NCBI RefSeq assembly: GCF_030272615.1
Contig: NC_081415.1
Coordinates: forward strand, 509,363,373-509,427,372
Length of the DNA stretch: 64,000 bases
Source of the DNA: Cryptomeria japonica
Lineage: Eukaryota; Streptophyta; Pinopsida; Cupressales; Cupressaceae
Direction: 5' to 3'
Shown here: positions 1 through 11,428 of the stretch, piece by piece
Position numbering within the stretch: the stretch's first letter is position 1
How the letters are laid out: each line of letters starts with the position of its first letter
Program-made: the position numbers and the translations under genes
The notes under the pieces: generated by a model
What the model was told of the DNA's origin: nothing
What the model saw: the letters and a program-made list of their open reading frames with translations, nothing else
Database searches by the model: none

Positions 1-469
1 TAATTAGTTGAGTTTTTCCTAATTTTTCTCATTGCTCCTCATTGTTAAAGATGAGGATCCTTTTTTTATGCAACAAAACTCTACCAAAGTGAAAATCAAA
101 GTGAGACTTTGTATTCAAATTGTGATTTTGCAAGCTCAATCAAAATAAGGAGACAAATTTTGGCTTTCACAATTTGTGTTGGAATCATCTTTGTTTATGA
201 CATAGATGTTCTTATGTCATTTATGTTATATTCTTGAAGAGGTTCAGTTGAGCAGTGTGAGTTGTGATATATTGAAGAGTGGTTTGAATTTACTAAGTAG
301 ATTTTGTGTTACTTTGTGAATTTGAAAGTATGATTTGTGTGTGGATAAACATTCAAAGACTTTGTGCTTTGCTTTGTTACTCTTGGAGAAAATTATAAAA
401 TTGCATTCAAGTAGCAACATAAAGACTTTGTACTTCATTTGTTATTTGAGAAGTTTTACTTAAAAAGAG
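1..469. other. AT-rich stretch with a dispersed AAAGACTTTG motif
   Basis: No gene is visible. A short motif, AAAGACTTTGTRCTT or close variants, recurs at about 355, 422 and 506, with a weaker copy near 571. This looks like an old internal repeat of an LTR or a retroelement leader. The stretch runs directly into the LTR-like segment that starts near 470, so it may belong to the same degenerate element. Confidence 0.35.
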
Positions 470-910
470 TCATTTGTGAAAGGTTGATAGGATAGTGGTA
501 AAAAAAAGACTTTGATCTTCATTGCTACTTTCCCATCCCATAAGTTATTTTTAGAAAAAGAAGCAACAAGAAGCTTTGTACTCTTATGGACACTTTGTTT
601 CTTAATTAGTATAGATTGTCAAATTACTACAAGTGAGAATTGTTTTCAATCTAAGAAAATAAACCCATTCTAGATAGAGAACTAGGAAAATACTTTGAAA
701 AAAGAGAGTTGAAGTAAATGTAACATCATGGATTAGTGTAAAGTTAACAGGCTGAATAATATTAAATATAGTTTGTAATAGAAAGGGGGAGCCTTCCCTT
801 ATAAATAGGAGAGACCGTATCTTGCCTTCTGAGAGATATTGTCTTGCATACTACGATGAAACTCACATTTTGTAAACCTCCCCGAGTTTACAAAATTTTC
901 ACCCAACATA
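470..910 (+). repeat. LTR-like segment, inverted partner of 3021-3460
   Basis: This segment matches the reverse complement of 3021-3460 over most of its length. Shared landmarks in order are AAGGTTGATA, a stretch with AAGCAACA and ACTTTGTTTCTT, AAAGGGGGAG followed by TTCCCTTATAA, and a small hairpin with TTTTGTAAAC and GTTTACAAAA arms. On the right copy this sequence lies next to a primer-binding-site-like sequence, so it is probably LTR. The two copies are inverted, which a simple LTR insertion does not give. This one is therefore from a second element or has been inverted. Confidence 0.6.
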
Positions 911-1012
911 GTATTAGCAAAATGCAACTTTAAAGAGTAAGAAAAACCTTCTCCTTGGAGAGAAATATGAAAAATGTCTGCTCCAGATCTGATAGAAGCA
1001 CAATTGTCTTCA

Positions 1013-1380
1013 AACTCAAGTATCTAAACATCATTATTACTATCTTCAGTGTTCTTATCTGAAGAAATTTCAACTTGATCAACAGTAGAACCTTGAACTT
1101 CTAGATCAATCATTTCAAAGGATTCAATAGATTCAGAAATTTGACCTCTGCTATCATCATTGCACGATGACTAAAGATATTCATTTGCATCTGCAAAATT
1201 TTTACTATCTAAAACATTTGAAGATTCGGAGCCTTTGGGTACCTCATAAACTTCTGACCAGTCTTGAGCAAATTTTGAGACCTCATCAATATGTAAACAA
1301 TAATTTTCCATTCCAACAGACTCAAAGAGGATTTGAGAATGAGGATCATCAGTCTTTAACATTGTATACTTAGTCTCTTT
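1013..1380 (-). repeat. Ty3/gypsy interior fragment, duplicated at 3466-3845
   Basis: About 360 bp are a direct repeat of 3466-3845, starting CTCAAGTATC and running through the stretch with CTTTGAAGATTC and GAGGATCATCAGTC. On the minus strand part of it is open (1171-1362) but shows no domain I recognise. It lies downstream of the gag and protease remnants on the same strand, so it is probably the next part of a gypsy polyprotein. Confidence 0.55.
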
Positions 1381-1523
1381 CTCAGGAATAAGTTTCTACA
1401 TGACCCCTTTAACAAGAATCTTAGCTTGAGACATATCCATGTTAAGCTCACCTCCTACATCTTTGCAGAAATTGGATCCTAATAACATCCTGTAGGAGGC
1501 AGGAACATCTACGACCAAGACTC

Positions 1524-1730
1524 TCATCTCGATCCATTTATCTGGAAAAGATGCGAATGCAAACTGTACATATTTAATTTGCCCACAAGAAACACTTGTT
1601 TATTTTCCATAGAATAAAAATTACCAAAAGGTTTGGTTAGAGTTAATCTTAAGGCAATGTTGGATGGCATAACATTATTTGATGCTCCAGAATCAATTAC
1701 ACAATTACTCAACTTAAAACCATTAATCAA
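1524..1730 (-). pseudogene. Ty3/gypsy aspartic protease remnant
   Basis: The 68-residue minus-strand frame carries the retropepsin active-site signature D-S-G-A-S near residues 13-17, preceded by a hydrophobic strand (CVI). This matches the usual start of a retroelement protease. The frame ends well before a full domain of about 100 residues, and no intact reverse transcriptase or integrase follows within the window. It lies 500 bp downstream of gag on the same strand, in the normal gag-pro order. It is a dead fragment. Confidence 0.7.
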
Positions 1731-2243
1731 TATGGAAATATAGAAAGGATCTACTTTTCTTGGAATGGATGAAGGAATAGTAATGAGGTTATTTGGAAGA
1801 TTATTGGGCTCAAAAGAAGAAGTAGAAGGTATACTCTAGGAATAATTGGTAATAGGACGAGTATCCTTATTTTTAACAAATCTAACCAACCTATTGAACT
1901 TGTTTGGGTTGCCTTGTAGGTATTCTACCTTAGACATTTAATATTAGCATGGTAATTTATGTCAAAAGCTTGATTAGTAGTGCTTGACGAAGTTAATTCA
2001 GTCAACAAGGAAGAATTCTTGGACTTATTCAAGTCTTTCTAGATCTTACTAGCAAAAATAAGACCATCTTCAAATTCAATTGCTAGAGTTTGTGCATGTG
2101 CCAAATCTCTCATAGGTGCTCTTCTTAACAAGAAATTCACTTTTGGTAGTCAAGAGTTAGCATAGAAACATTTAAGATTCTCACCAGTTGGTTGAGAAAT
2201 GGTCGGAATGCAATTCTTCAACTTATTAAAATTTACGATGAAA

Positions 2244-2927
2244 TCATGCATACTCATGAGGTTCCTTCTTCATTTGTGTAAGTTGAGCCAAGAGAGCATG
2301 CGCATCTTCAACTAGCTTGAACGTTGCCTCAAATTGAGTTTTGAGCGTGTCCCAATTTGTGATGGTTTGAGGTGCCAAGTGATAGAACCAATTGATAGAA
2401 TCACCTTGTAATGTCTCAATGAATAACCTCATTGAAACATCTTCATGTTCAACACCAAGAACACCGCATGTAATGTAAAAGACAACAATATGCTCATCTG
2501 GGTGTTGTTTTCCATCTCCATAGAACTTTGGAATATTCTTCCTGGAACCTTGTGGAAGTGGATGGAGTGGAAGAGGCATATTAAGAGGGCCAAATATTTG
2601 CCCCCATGGACCTCGAGTACCTTTACCACCTGGAGAAACCATGATTACTGGTTGCGCTAGTTGAAATGGTAGGATTACAAACCTCTGTACCTATGTTAAC
2701 ACCAAGAGTCTTGAAGCACTAGAAATTTCACTTGGCATAGGAGACCTCAAATTAGGTGGTGGAAAACTTATTGTACGTCGAAGAAGAGTTCTTTCTCTAG
2801 TTGAAAGATAATCAAAGTTATTCTTTGACAATATTTCAAACACAAGATTAACAACAGCATGATTATGTCTGCCATGAGTATAATTCAGATCAGCTAGGTT
2901 AGAAGTTTTTGGAACAAGTATGAACAA
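2244..2927 (-). pseudogene. Ty3/gypsy gag remnant (two frames)
   Basis: The 132-residue frame at 2244-2642 has the retrotransposon gag domain layout. It starts with a PKFYGDGKQHPDEHI-type entry, then has a helix-rich stretch with a W-F-Y-H-L-A motif, and then a W-D-x-L-K-x-Q-F-E motif. A second frame at 2691-2927 lies just upstream and looks like the gag leader, which implies a frameshift between them. Gag would form the particle that packages the element RNA. The downstream part of gag, including any zinc knuckle, is broken. The protease remnant lies downstream on the same strand and the primer-binding-like site upstream, so the order is normal. Confidence 0.7.
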
Positions 2928-3002
2928 AAGATTTTAATAGAACAAATAATAAGAAAACCAGTTTGCTGCAACCAATATCTTGAAGTGCTTGATTGTATGT
3001 TC

Positions 3003-3020
3003 TCCCCAACAGAGTTGTCA
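3003..3020 (-). other. Primer-binding-site-like sequence
   Basis: On the minus strand this reads TGACAACTCTGTTGGGGA. It resembles the TGGCGACTC-GCTGGGGA type of tRNA-primed site that I recall for some plant Ty3/gypsy elements, with three or so changes. It sits between the LTR-like segment at 3021-3460 and the gag leader, which is where a primer site belongs. Confidence 0.5.
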
Positions 3021-3460
3021 AAAACCATTACTTTAAAATTTTGTAAAGTTGTAAGGTTTACAAAATGGTGGTTTTAGCCACAAAATGTAAGATTGAATCT
3101 CTCCTAATTATAAGGGAATGCTCCCCCTTTGATTATTACTTAACTTTGTTAAAACAAATTCTATTTACTAATCCTATTCTAAGCTTGGATGTTACACCAT
3201 CTCATCCTCTTTCTTCAGAATATATGTTTATCCTTTTCTCTCTTTTCGGAAAAGATATTACAATTTAGAGCAATAATGATTTAAACAACTTCTAAGTTAC
3301 TATGAAATCACTTAGGAGCATCTATATGAAATTTACAAATAAAGAAACAAAGTTTCTATGAAAGCACAAAGTCTTCTGTTGCTTTCTGGGATGAGAAAAT
3401 AATGATGAAGCTCATAGTATTTAGCACACTATTATCTTATCAACCTTTTTCCAGTAACTA
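3021..3460 (-). repeat. Probable 5' LTR of the degenerate gypsy element
   Basis: The segment lies directly upstream (minus strand) of the primer-site-like sequence and gag. It is the inverted partner of 470-910. Its outer end is not clear, because at about 3466 it abuts the duplicated interior fragment rather than flanking DNA. That junction suggests a deletion or a tandem arrangement of two copies. Confidence 0.55.
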
Positions 3461-3465
3461 TCGTC

Positions 3466-3845
3466 AAACTCAAGTATCCAAACATCATTATTACTATCTT
3501 CATTGTTCTTATTTGAAGAACTTTGAACTTGATCAATGGTAGAACCTTGAACTTCCAGATCAATCATTTCAAAAGATTCATTAGATTTTGAATTGGACCT
3601 CCACTATCATCATTGCCTAATGAAAAAATATCTTCATCTGCATCTGCAAACTTTTCACTCTCTGAAACATTTAAAGATTCAGAGCCTTCAGATACCTCAA
3701 AAATTTCTAATCAGTCTTGAGCAAATTCTGAGACCTCATCAATAAGTAAATAGTAATTTCCCATTCTAGTAGACTTGAAGAGGATTTGAGAATGAGGATC
3801 ATCAGTCTTTACCATTGTATACTTAGTCTCTAACAAGAATCTTAG
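3466..3845 (-). repeat. Second copy of the gypsy interior fragment
   Basis: Direct repeat of 1013-1380, with scattered substitutions and small indels. In element orientation it is followed at once by an LTR (3460 to 3021), as expected for the 3' part of an element whose remaining interior has been deleted. Together with the left copy it shows that at least two related gypsy elements are present here. Confidence 0.55.
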
Positions 3846-4080
3846 CAACCTCTAGATTTTGCCTCAATTCTTGTGCCCCTAGTCAATTTGACCAAAAAAA
3901 TTAATTACTACAATTTTGATGAAATAATAGTCGATCTTCAGGTTTTTTAGATGCTACAGATGTGATGACAAACTCCATTTGAGCCCAATGTGCACTGAAA
4001 AATTAACCTATATTAAATTCATTTAAGCATACATACAAGAACTTGACAAAAAAACTATGATACAATGTAGGAGTAAATAT

Positions 4081-4440
4081 TGCACTCTGATACCATGTAG
4101 AAGTTGATGATCAACCACATGAACCAAGATTCATCTACAAGCAAAATGTATCTGTCACACAAAATAGATCAAGCAAAGATTATATGCTCTATAACAACCT
4201 AAGAGTTCTATATTATTATACATGCAACATTGGAGATACAATCACAATGAATGAATGAATCCTTATAAACTATGATTGAATCTCTAAGTGCAAAATCTAA
4301 TGCTAGAATTAGAACTAAAGCAATGCAAAGTGGGAGCTAAATTAAGCTCAACTACATCTAGAAAAGCAAACTCTAGATAAGAAAAAAAACCTAAGTTTAG
4401 ATTGTTCAAGTGAAAAAAAAATTAAGAACCAAAATAATTA
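4081..4440 (-). repeat. Copia-type primer site and LTR-like segment
   Basis: Positions 4081-4095 read TGGTATCAGAGTGCA on the minus strand, a near-exact initiator-methionine-tRNA primer site. Next to it, at 4096, is TGTAGAAG, which on the minus strand is an LTR end of the form CTTCTACA. The LTR should extend right from 4096, but I cannot see its outer end or a matching partner. The right limit given is where sequence of another type begins. Confidence 0.45.
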
Positions 4441-4995
4441 ATAATTAGATAATTGTCCTAATTACTCCAATAGTGGCATCTTCATGCTTAGGCGTGGATT
4501 TTAGAAACTTGACATTTGTTGCATTGTAAGCTCTATAAATACAAGTGTTTACTAAAGGAGTTGTGTGTGAGGAGAGAGATTCATAGGGGTTATGCTACCG
4601 AATTTTCTCTAGGAATCAAATAAAAGGTAAATCTCCATGTAAAAGCCTAGAGCTTGAATAATGTATTGTAACTATGTTGTTGATGAATAATACATTGCCT
4701 CTATGTTTTTGGAGAGGATTTTTTACTTGAAAGGATTTTCCCACGTAAATCTATATTCTTGTTTTTTTGTCTCATCTTTCATGTTTAATGATTTTATGCT
4801 TTAAATGCATATGCATGCCAGTGAAACTACTTGGTTTGAAAAGATCTATTAATTACAATTACTTTCCTTTAGGGATTAATTGTGGGAAATTAATTATGCT
4901 TGATTTTACAAACAAACATAAGATACTAGATGCACACACTAATCTTAGATGGATTTTTGGGAAGCCCCATTTCCCTTAATTTAATATTAGAGCTT
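4441..4995 (+). repeat. Copia-type LTR remnant with degenerate primer site
   Basis: A plus-strand TATA-like CTATAAATAC is near 4530. It is followed by AATAAA-like sequence near 4618 and the GGATTTTCCCACGTAAATC-like stretch near 4730 that is typical of the end of many plant copia LTRs. Positions 4981-4995 (TTAATATTAGAGCTT) look like a decayed TGGTATCAGAGCTT primer site. Both ends are approximate. I infer an LTR plus the start of an interior, with the rest lost. Confidence 0.4.
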
Positions 4996-5870
4996 CATTC
5001 TAGGATTTGCATGTGGATCCATGTGAGTTGCATGAACTTGCATGAACTCGCATGTTCTTGCATGTTAATGCATATAAGGATTCCTGGTGTTTTGGGTGCT
5101 AGGTATTTTTTCATTGAAGGTTTCTTAGTCTATCAAGCTTGAGAGAATCTAAAGGAGTCAATTGATGATTGATCATTTGGTGAATGGAAGTCTTAAAATT
5201 GTTCTTGTTATATTTGTTGGTACAATTATTGTAGTCATTGAAAATTGTTCAACACTTGCTACTAAAATTTTCACTGATTATTCCTATTAATTAATTAAAT
5301 AATTTTATTATTTAATTAAGCTAACACTAATCCTTTGATTCAAATTCAAAAATTGACTTTCCCTCCATCATAAATTAATTTTTTTTTAATGATCTAATTA
5401 TCTTAATTTCTTCCGACTTTAATTTACTATTTTTCATTATTTAATCAATTTTCTTTTTCACAAATAATTAAGTAATCTTATTATTTAATTATTATAATTT
5501 TTTTCTTAATTAAATCATTTTTCTTCCACTTTCTAAATATTAAATCATCATCTTAATTTTTTAATTATCTAGCTAAATGTTCTATAATTAAAATCAATTC
5601 TTTAATTTTTTTAATTTTTTTTTTTTAAATTAAATTCTTCTAAAAATAAATAATTTTTTTATTTTATTTATTTATCTCATGCACAATTAAATAATTTTTA
5701 ATTACTTAAAGCTAATTTATTCTTCACTTCCACCTCTCAACTACCACTCACTTCAAGTTCAATTGATCAATCAATTATCTATCTCCATCATGCAATGAGT
5801 GATCTATGAATTAATTATTCTCATAAAATATTAACCATTGATCTTCCATCTTTTTCATCAGATATCCACC
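4996..5870. other. Gene-free AT-rich sequence
   Basis: Positions 5010-5085 hold a run of TGCATGAACT/GCATGTTCT units. From about 5280 to 5720 the sequence is extremely AT-rich, with TTAATTAA-like runs and no coding signal. The last five bases, CCACC, are the left target-site duplication of the LTR element that starts at 5871. Confidence 0.6.
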
Positions 5871-7053
5871 TGTAAAGGGGAAAATTAGGTGACTTGGCAA
5901 TTTGCAACAATGAAGGAGAAATCACCAAATCACCTATTTTCGCTTGGGAGAGATGATGCCTTTACATTCAAAAGATGGAGTAAATCCACTAGATTCAGTC
6001 ACTAATCAAATTAAGACCGAATACTAATTAGATTGATTCAAATGGAATATGTTTGAGCCTCTTTTGTAAGTTGACTAGTTGAATTAAAACTAAGTGTTGG
6101 AAATGAAGAGAAATATGAGAAAACAATGAGCTACAGATTCGGGATTTCATTGTGCACCTGGATCTGAGAATTTTGAGATGATTTGGAGTTGCTCTGTGAA
6201 ATCTACCAAAAGTAGCAGGGGCCATGTGTCCGGACCAGGATGCACATCCTCTTGGCCCTCTGAACTTTTTGTGTGTCGAAAAGGGTTCTTCTATCTTTGC
6301 AAATAAAGCTTAATTCCAAATGTACAACTCCGCACCTGCTTCCTGCACACAAAAGAAAAGGGAAATGTGTTGGGAATAGGGGCTTGCCTTTAGGTCAAAC
6401 CCCAGTTTTGGAATTAACCAAGTGGTTGAAATAATGTAATTAAAATGACTGAAAGTAGAAATCTTCCTCTTTGAGGGGATGTTGAATTGACTGAAAATGA
6501 AATGCTTATACCTCCTTGTGAAGTTTTGCTTGTCTCCACATGGAATTATGACTTCATGAATTAGAATGATGATCTCCTCTTCAATGCTTGAAATCTTGAC
6601 TCTATTGCTACTCCAAAGCTTGAAGGAAGACTAAAAATGTTGAATTGCTCTTGAATGTTTGAATTTATGAAGACCTCTTGAATTTTCCTCTTCTTCCTTT
6701 CTCTTTTTCTCCATCAAATGAAAGGGGAAATCCCTCTTATATACTTGCCAGTAGGATGAATTAATTAATTATCCGACCTAAGCCAACATAGAGGGGTGTT
6801 TCCCGCCCAAATTTGAGATGGGCCAAGGGGTCCAATTTAGGTCACCTTTAGGGAGGACCATGGTGCCACACCTTGGTCCTGCCCTATTTTGGGGCAAGAT
6901 CAAGGTGGAAATGTGGTGCACCTTTGATTTGAATGGTGTTTTTGACATGTGTGAGCATAATTAGATCTTCGATCAAGCCAAGGGGCACAAACACTAAGGC
7001 GAAGACCCAAATATGATAAAAAATTGTGAGGGGTGCAATTTTAGGATGCTACA
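5871..7053 (-). repeat. 3' LTR of the TR-GAG-like element
   Basis: This is the downstream LTR in element orientation, starting TGTAAAGGGG and ending GATGCTACA on the plus strand. Its partner at 12662-13780 is similar over nearly its whole length but has many substitutions and a deletion near 13585. The insertion is therefore not recent. Confidence 0.88.
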
Positions 7054-7068
7054 TTTATCCCCCACTTT
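7054..7068 (-). other. Polypurine tract
   Basis: On the minus strand this reads AAAGTGGGGGATAAA, directly before the 3' LTR. It has the form of a classic plant LTR-element polypurine tract and fixes the element orientation as minus. Confidence 0.8.
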
Positions 7069-7562
7069 AGTGGGAGTATCAGCTTACGTAAATGCTCGCG
7101 GTAAAGTACAAGGAATTCAAATTGAAAGACTTTCACCATGTTAAAGAGGCAAGATACATCGAGCTCCTAATGGACTTTAGGATCTTATGACTTCAATGAT
7201 AAGGTAAAAGGGAAGATCAAGAGAGAGAAAGAGAGAACCATGACTACAACTAGTAAGGTTCTCTTACTATGAGTCATGAAAAAAACACCAAAAATTACAA
7301 AGCAAAGACAAAGTCCGCTAAGTAACTTTAAGTATCAAGAGAGAGAATCATGAGCGAAGTGTATGTCCCCACATTAAAGCAATTGCACATGCCTTGTCGG
7401 GAGAAATTGTTTTAAGGTTGGATATACCCCAAAAGACAAGCACATTATTGCAATAATTTAGCCCCCAAGAGAGGATAAATCAAAGGATAATGAACATGAA
7501 GCACAAAACACAAGGTGGTTTCACCTAAATTTGGAGTCAGTATTCTTTTTTATGATAACCCA

Positions 7563-7570
<8 letters not shown>

Positions 7571-7640
<70 letters not shown>
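7571..7640. repeat. (TG)35 microsatellite
   Basis: An uninterrupted 70-bp TG dinucleotide run, with imperfect TGTA/CATA edges. It lies in the non-coding 3' part of the TR-GAG-like element interior. The long cysteine-valine and histidine-threonine reading frames across it are artefacts of the repeat. Confidence 0.95.
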
Positions 7641-7641
<1 letters not shown>

Positions 7642-8154
7642 ATATAATTTTCCCATCCCCCAAAGAAAGGAAACCACCATGGAAGAAGGGAACAAATGTG
7701 TCTTTTGATTCAACATGGAACAAACCAAAAGAGATCTCAATGATTTGCATCGTCTTCAAGTAGACAACACTAGGGGTTAAAAATAGAAGAATAGGGGAAC
7801 AAATAAAAGAATGTCACAAATAAGCAAGAGAGGAGAGAGAAAGAGAATTTATGGTGCTAATGAAGCTAATCAAGTACGTCATCCTCCCCTTGAATTTGTT
7901 GATCATTATTTTGGGAAGGTGGGCAACACGCAAGAGGAGCCACATTGAGCACAATAGATGGAGCTATCATAAGCTCCAAACAAGGACCATGCTCTAATGA
8001 TGAGTCAGTTTGTTTGTTGCTTTTGAAAATTTTGTAGATAAATCATTGTCAACATCAACATATTCATATTCATCATCAAAAATATCAGGATCAACATTTT
8101 CACCTATTTCTTCACCAAGATTAATAAGAATGGGAGCTCTAATAGGAATAGAAC

Positions 8155-9772
8155 TCAAGAACCATCATTTGTTTTAAGCATTTTGCGTCTTGGAGAATCA
8201 AGTTGAACATCTTGTTTAGGAGAAAATGGAATCATGTCAATAGTTGGTGTTTCGAGAGAAGAAATGATTTGAGAAGCAACTTCATGAGCTTTGGAACGAC
8301 GCCTTCGTCGGTGTTCTCTTGCACAATGGTTTTGTCTAGTTTTTGTTGAAGGTTTACGTTCATCAAGTATAGGATTTGTCTCTTCTTTTAGGGAAGGATG
8401 AATGGGCTGAGGTCTTTTAGGTTGGACAATAGGAGAGGATGATCGTTTCTCTCTATAAGATGAAGGAGGAGGAACCACACCATATAAAGGATGAATGGGA
8501 GGTGTAGGAAGGAGACCGGGTCCAAAATGAGGAGGAGGGATAGGTCTAACCCTTAGGAGGAATAGATTGATGTTTAGGAGGAAGAGCTTTTCCACCTTTG
8601 GGAGGAAGAGTGGACTCATTCATAGGAGAAGGAAAAGATTCTTCCTTAGGAAAAAGAATATCACTTTCCTTAGGAGGAAAGATAATCTTATCCTTAGAAG
8701 GAGAAGTACTAGATTTCTCCTTAGGAAGAAGATTATTTATTTCCTTAGGAGGAAGAATAATCTTATCCTCAAGAAGGGGTGTATGGTCATCAAGAGGAAG
8801 GATAATTATTGGATTTCTAGGTTTAATCAAGGATAAAATTATTTCATTTTTCCAATTTTGATGTGATCTAAAGAGAGCATCACTTCTAGGTTGAAGAGGC
8901 TGGAATTGTTCAGACCAAAAGTAATCAAGACAAACATCTCCATTCCCTACTACAGTTTGATACATGCTATGATTGACAATTATGATTTTATCATTATGCG
9001 GAAATTTCAAACACTTATGAACAGTAGAAGTGACCGCTTTCATGGAAGAGAGCCAATGATGTCCTAACTTCACATGAAATTGATCAGATGTAGGAATGAT
9101 AGCAAATTGAACATCTAAGCATTTAGTGTTGACATCAATAGGAAGTGTGATAGAACCAATAGCATAACAAGAAAAGCCATCAAAGACTCTAACCACGATA
9201 TCAGTATCATCATGTATCACTTGATGCAATTGCAAAGTATAAATAAATTCTTCATTTATCACATTAACCATGCAAGCAGGATCAATAAGCACCCCTCTAG
9301 CAGGTATACCTTTGATTTTTGCACTTATGTGTAATGGGCCATCAGGTGCTTTAATGGTCTCACTAGGATCAAATGTGATGCAAAAGTCCTTAGGAGGTTC
9401 TTGTTGATCTACAAGGTCCACCACATTGTTAGATTCAAGGACGACATCATCGGGAGAGAAAGAAAGATGGTCAGTCTCAATCACATTAGTGGAATGGGAT
9501 GGTAAACGATCAACGAAAACCTGAAGGTTTTGATTAGGAGGAGCTACAAATTTGTTTCCTTTATCATTCACACCCGCCACATATATGGTATTGTTATCAA
9601 TCAATTCTTGAATCTTACTTCTCAATGAAAAACATTTTTTAGTATCATAACTAGGCTGATGATGGTATTGACAAAACGATTTAGAATCGAAGTAAGGTAA
9701 AGTTGTCTTAGATGGATCAATTGGTTTGATTTGGGAAAGTTTTAACACATTCCTTTGTATAAACTGAGACAT
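8155..9772 (-). pseudogene. Zinc-knuckle/protease-like and proline-rich part of the gag polyprotein
   Basis: The 408-residue frame (8546-9772) starts with a knuckle-like motif (C-Q-Y-H-H ... Y-D-T-K-K-C) followed by an IQELID helix, as seen in plant gypsy gag proteins. Around residues 150-165 a retropepsin-like strand appears as V-L-I-D-P-A-C, with D-P-A where an active enzyme has D-S/T-G. The protease is therefore probably inactive. The C-terminal 90 residues are repeats of a P-P-K-E/F-P-K-E unit encoded by imperfect repeats at 8570-8800. A second frame (8155-8619) carries on with proline-rich and arginine-rich sequence (RRRRR), so a frameshift lies near 8550-8620. Confidence 0.65.
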
Positions 9773-9827
9773 AATGCTATGTAAAGATTCAATTAAAGGA
9801 GTGAATTATTTTTCTCTTTTAAAGTAT

Positions 9828-11428
9828 TTAGACAAAGGAGGCACACTTGTAGTGGCTACCAGTTGATTGATTGTTGTTGTTGTCATCGAATTTGATGAAT
9901 CCTTTGTTTGGTTTTAACTTCACAAATGGTTGTTGAGTACTATCACCCTTATCACTCGGAGACATGGAAGAAGATTGCTTCATTTGACTTATAGTCAGTT
10001 GATAATTGTGAAGTACTGCCCACAACTGTGGAAAGGAAGTAAAATCAATTAAGAGAAGTTTATCCCTAATATCTTTTTGTAAATTAGCAATAAAAATATT
10101 TTGAATATCTTGGTCAGGCATAGGAAAAGAAATATGAGAATACAAATGCTTATATCAACCAATAAATCAGTCACTTTTTCTTTAACGCCTTGTTTACAAT
10201 GCATCAAATCAATCAAAGTAACTTTAGGACCAATGTTATTGTGAAATTGTTGAATAAAAGCATTAGCCAATTGTTGAAAAAAAGTAATAGAATAAGGAGG
10301 CAAAGAAAAATACCATTGTAAATCTCTATCCATTAATGTTCTAGTAAACAATTTCACTAACAATCTTTGATCATGAGCAAAGTCACTGCACAAAGTTTGG
10401 AATGTTTTCACATGAGTTAAGGGATCACCTTTTCCATTATAAAGTTCCAATTGAGGGACTTCTACATGTTTAGGAGGGACAACTCTAACAATGTCATTAG
10501 ATAATGGGCTTGCTACATCAAATGTGGGCACATTATACTTCGATTGATTCATAGAAGCTATTTGTTGTTGTAAGGAAGACATCATTTGGGCTAGACTATT
10601 GATTGTAGCTTTGGTAGAAGGATTGAAATTAGACATGTTGGATTGAGAGGGAGGAGTAACATTGTTGAATGAAGGAAGAGATTGAGAATAAGGAGGTGGG
10701 ACACTATGATAAGTATGTAATGGAGAAGGTTGGGTAACATATGGAAGACTCATAGGAGGAATGAAGGAATTGTGATTGGAGTTGCCCCCTTGACTAACAT
10801 TTATATGTGGTGAGTGTGATTGGGTAACAAGGGGAACACTCATGATAGGAGGAATGAAAAAAGGGGTATTGCCCCCATGACTAACATTTGTAGGTATGAC
10901 ATTTTGTGTAGAGATAGCCATGACGTTTGATGTGAAGGTAGGAACACTAGTCATGGGAGTTGTCAAAGGAATAGAATGGTTAACGTGAGTAGGAGGTTGT
11001 GTATAACCTAGGTTTTCAGCACAACTCTTCATAGGCATGATGTTAGAATCAACAATATGAGCAATACCATGCAATATACCAACACCATGTTTATCACTTT
11101 GAATTATTCGTTTCAATCCTTCAATCAATGGAAGAGCCTCACTTTTCAGGTATTCATGACTCATCCATTGTTGAAGAAGGTCAAATTGACTGTCCATCTT
11201 TGCCAATTGGTCAACGAATACCCTAGTTAATGATTCCTCCACATCTTGAGAATTATCAAGAGGATAAATGGGGATATCTGTAGGATTGGAAGAAACACTA
11301 ATATCACCATTGAAAAAGCTAGCCAAATTAGGCTCCATTTCCTTGATAATTAAACCTTGGGCAGCCTTAATTCTACAACTTCTTCTTAAAGGGATACTAT
11401 AGGTAGGACTAATAGTTCTAAAATTCAT
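9828..11428 (-). pseudogene. gag of the TR-GAG-like element, one frameshift
   Basis: The 459-residue frame (10049-11428) has a low-complexity N-terminal half rich in P, S and N. The retrotransposon gag domain starts near residue 330 (VPQLELYNGKGDPLTHVKTF), followed by L-Q-W-Y-F-S-L-P and F-I-Q-Q-F motifs. The domain continues in another frame at 9828-10145 (D-Q-D-I-Q-N-I-F-I-A-N-L). That places a frameshift near 10145-10165. The product would be the capsid-like protein that packages element RNA in the cytoplasm. The zinc-knuckle region follows after about 55 bp with a stop. Coding density is high for an element lacking pol, which suggests that gag was under selection until recently. Confidence 0.75.

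Noticed and set aside
7515-7763. Open frames of 67-82 residues on both strands
   Set aside because: They are produced by the (TG)35 run, which has no stops in most frames. They read as Cys-Val or His-Thr repeats and are not genes.
8567-8861. Plus-strand frames rich in R/K or G/L repeats
   Set aside because: They are antisense shadows of the PPKE repeat region of the minus-strand polyprotein.
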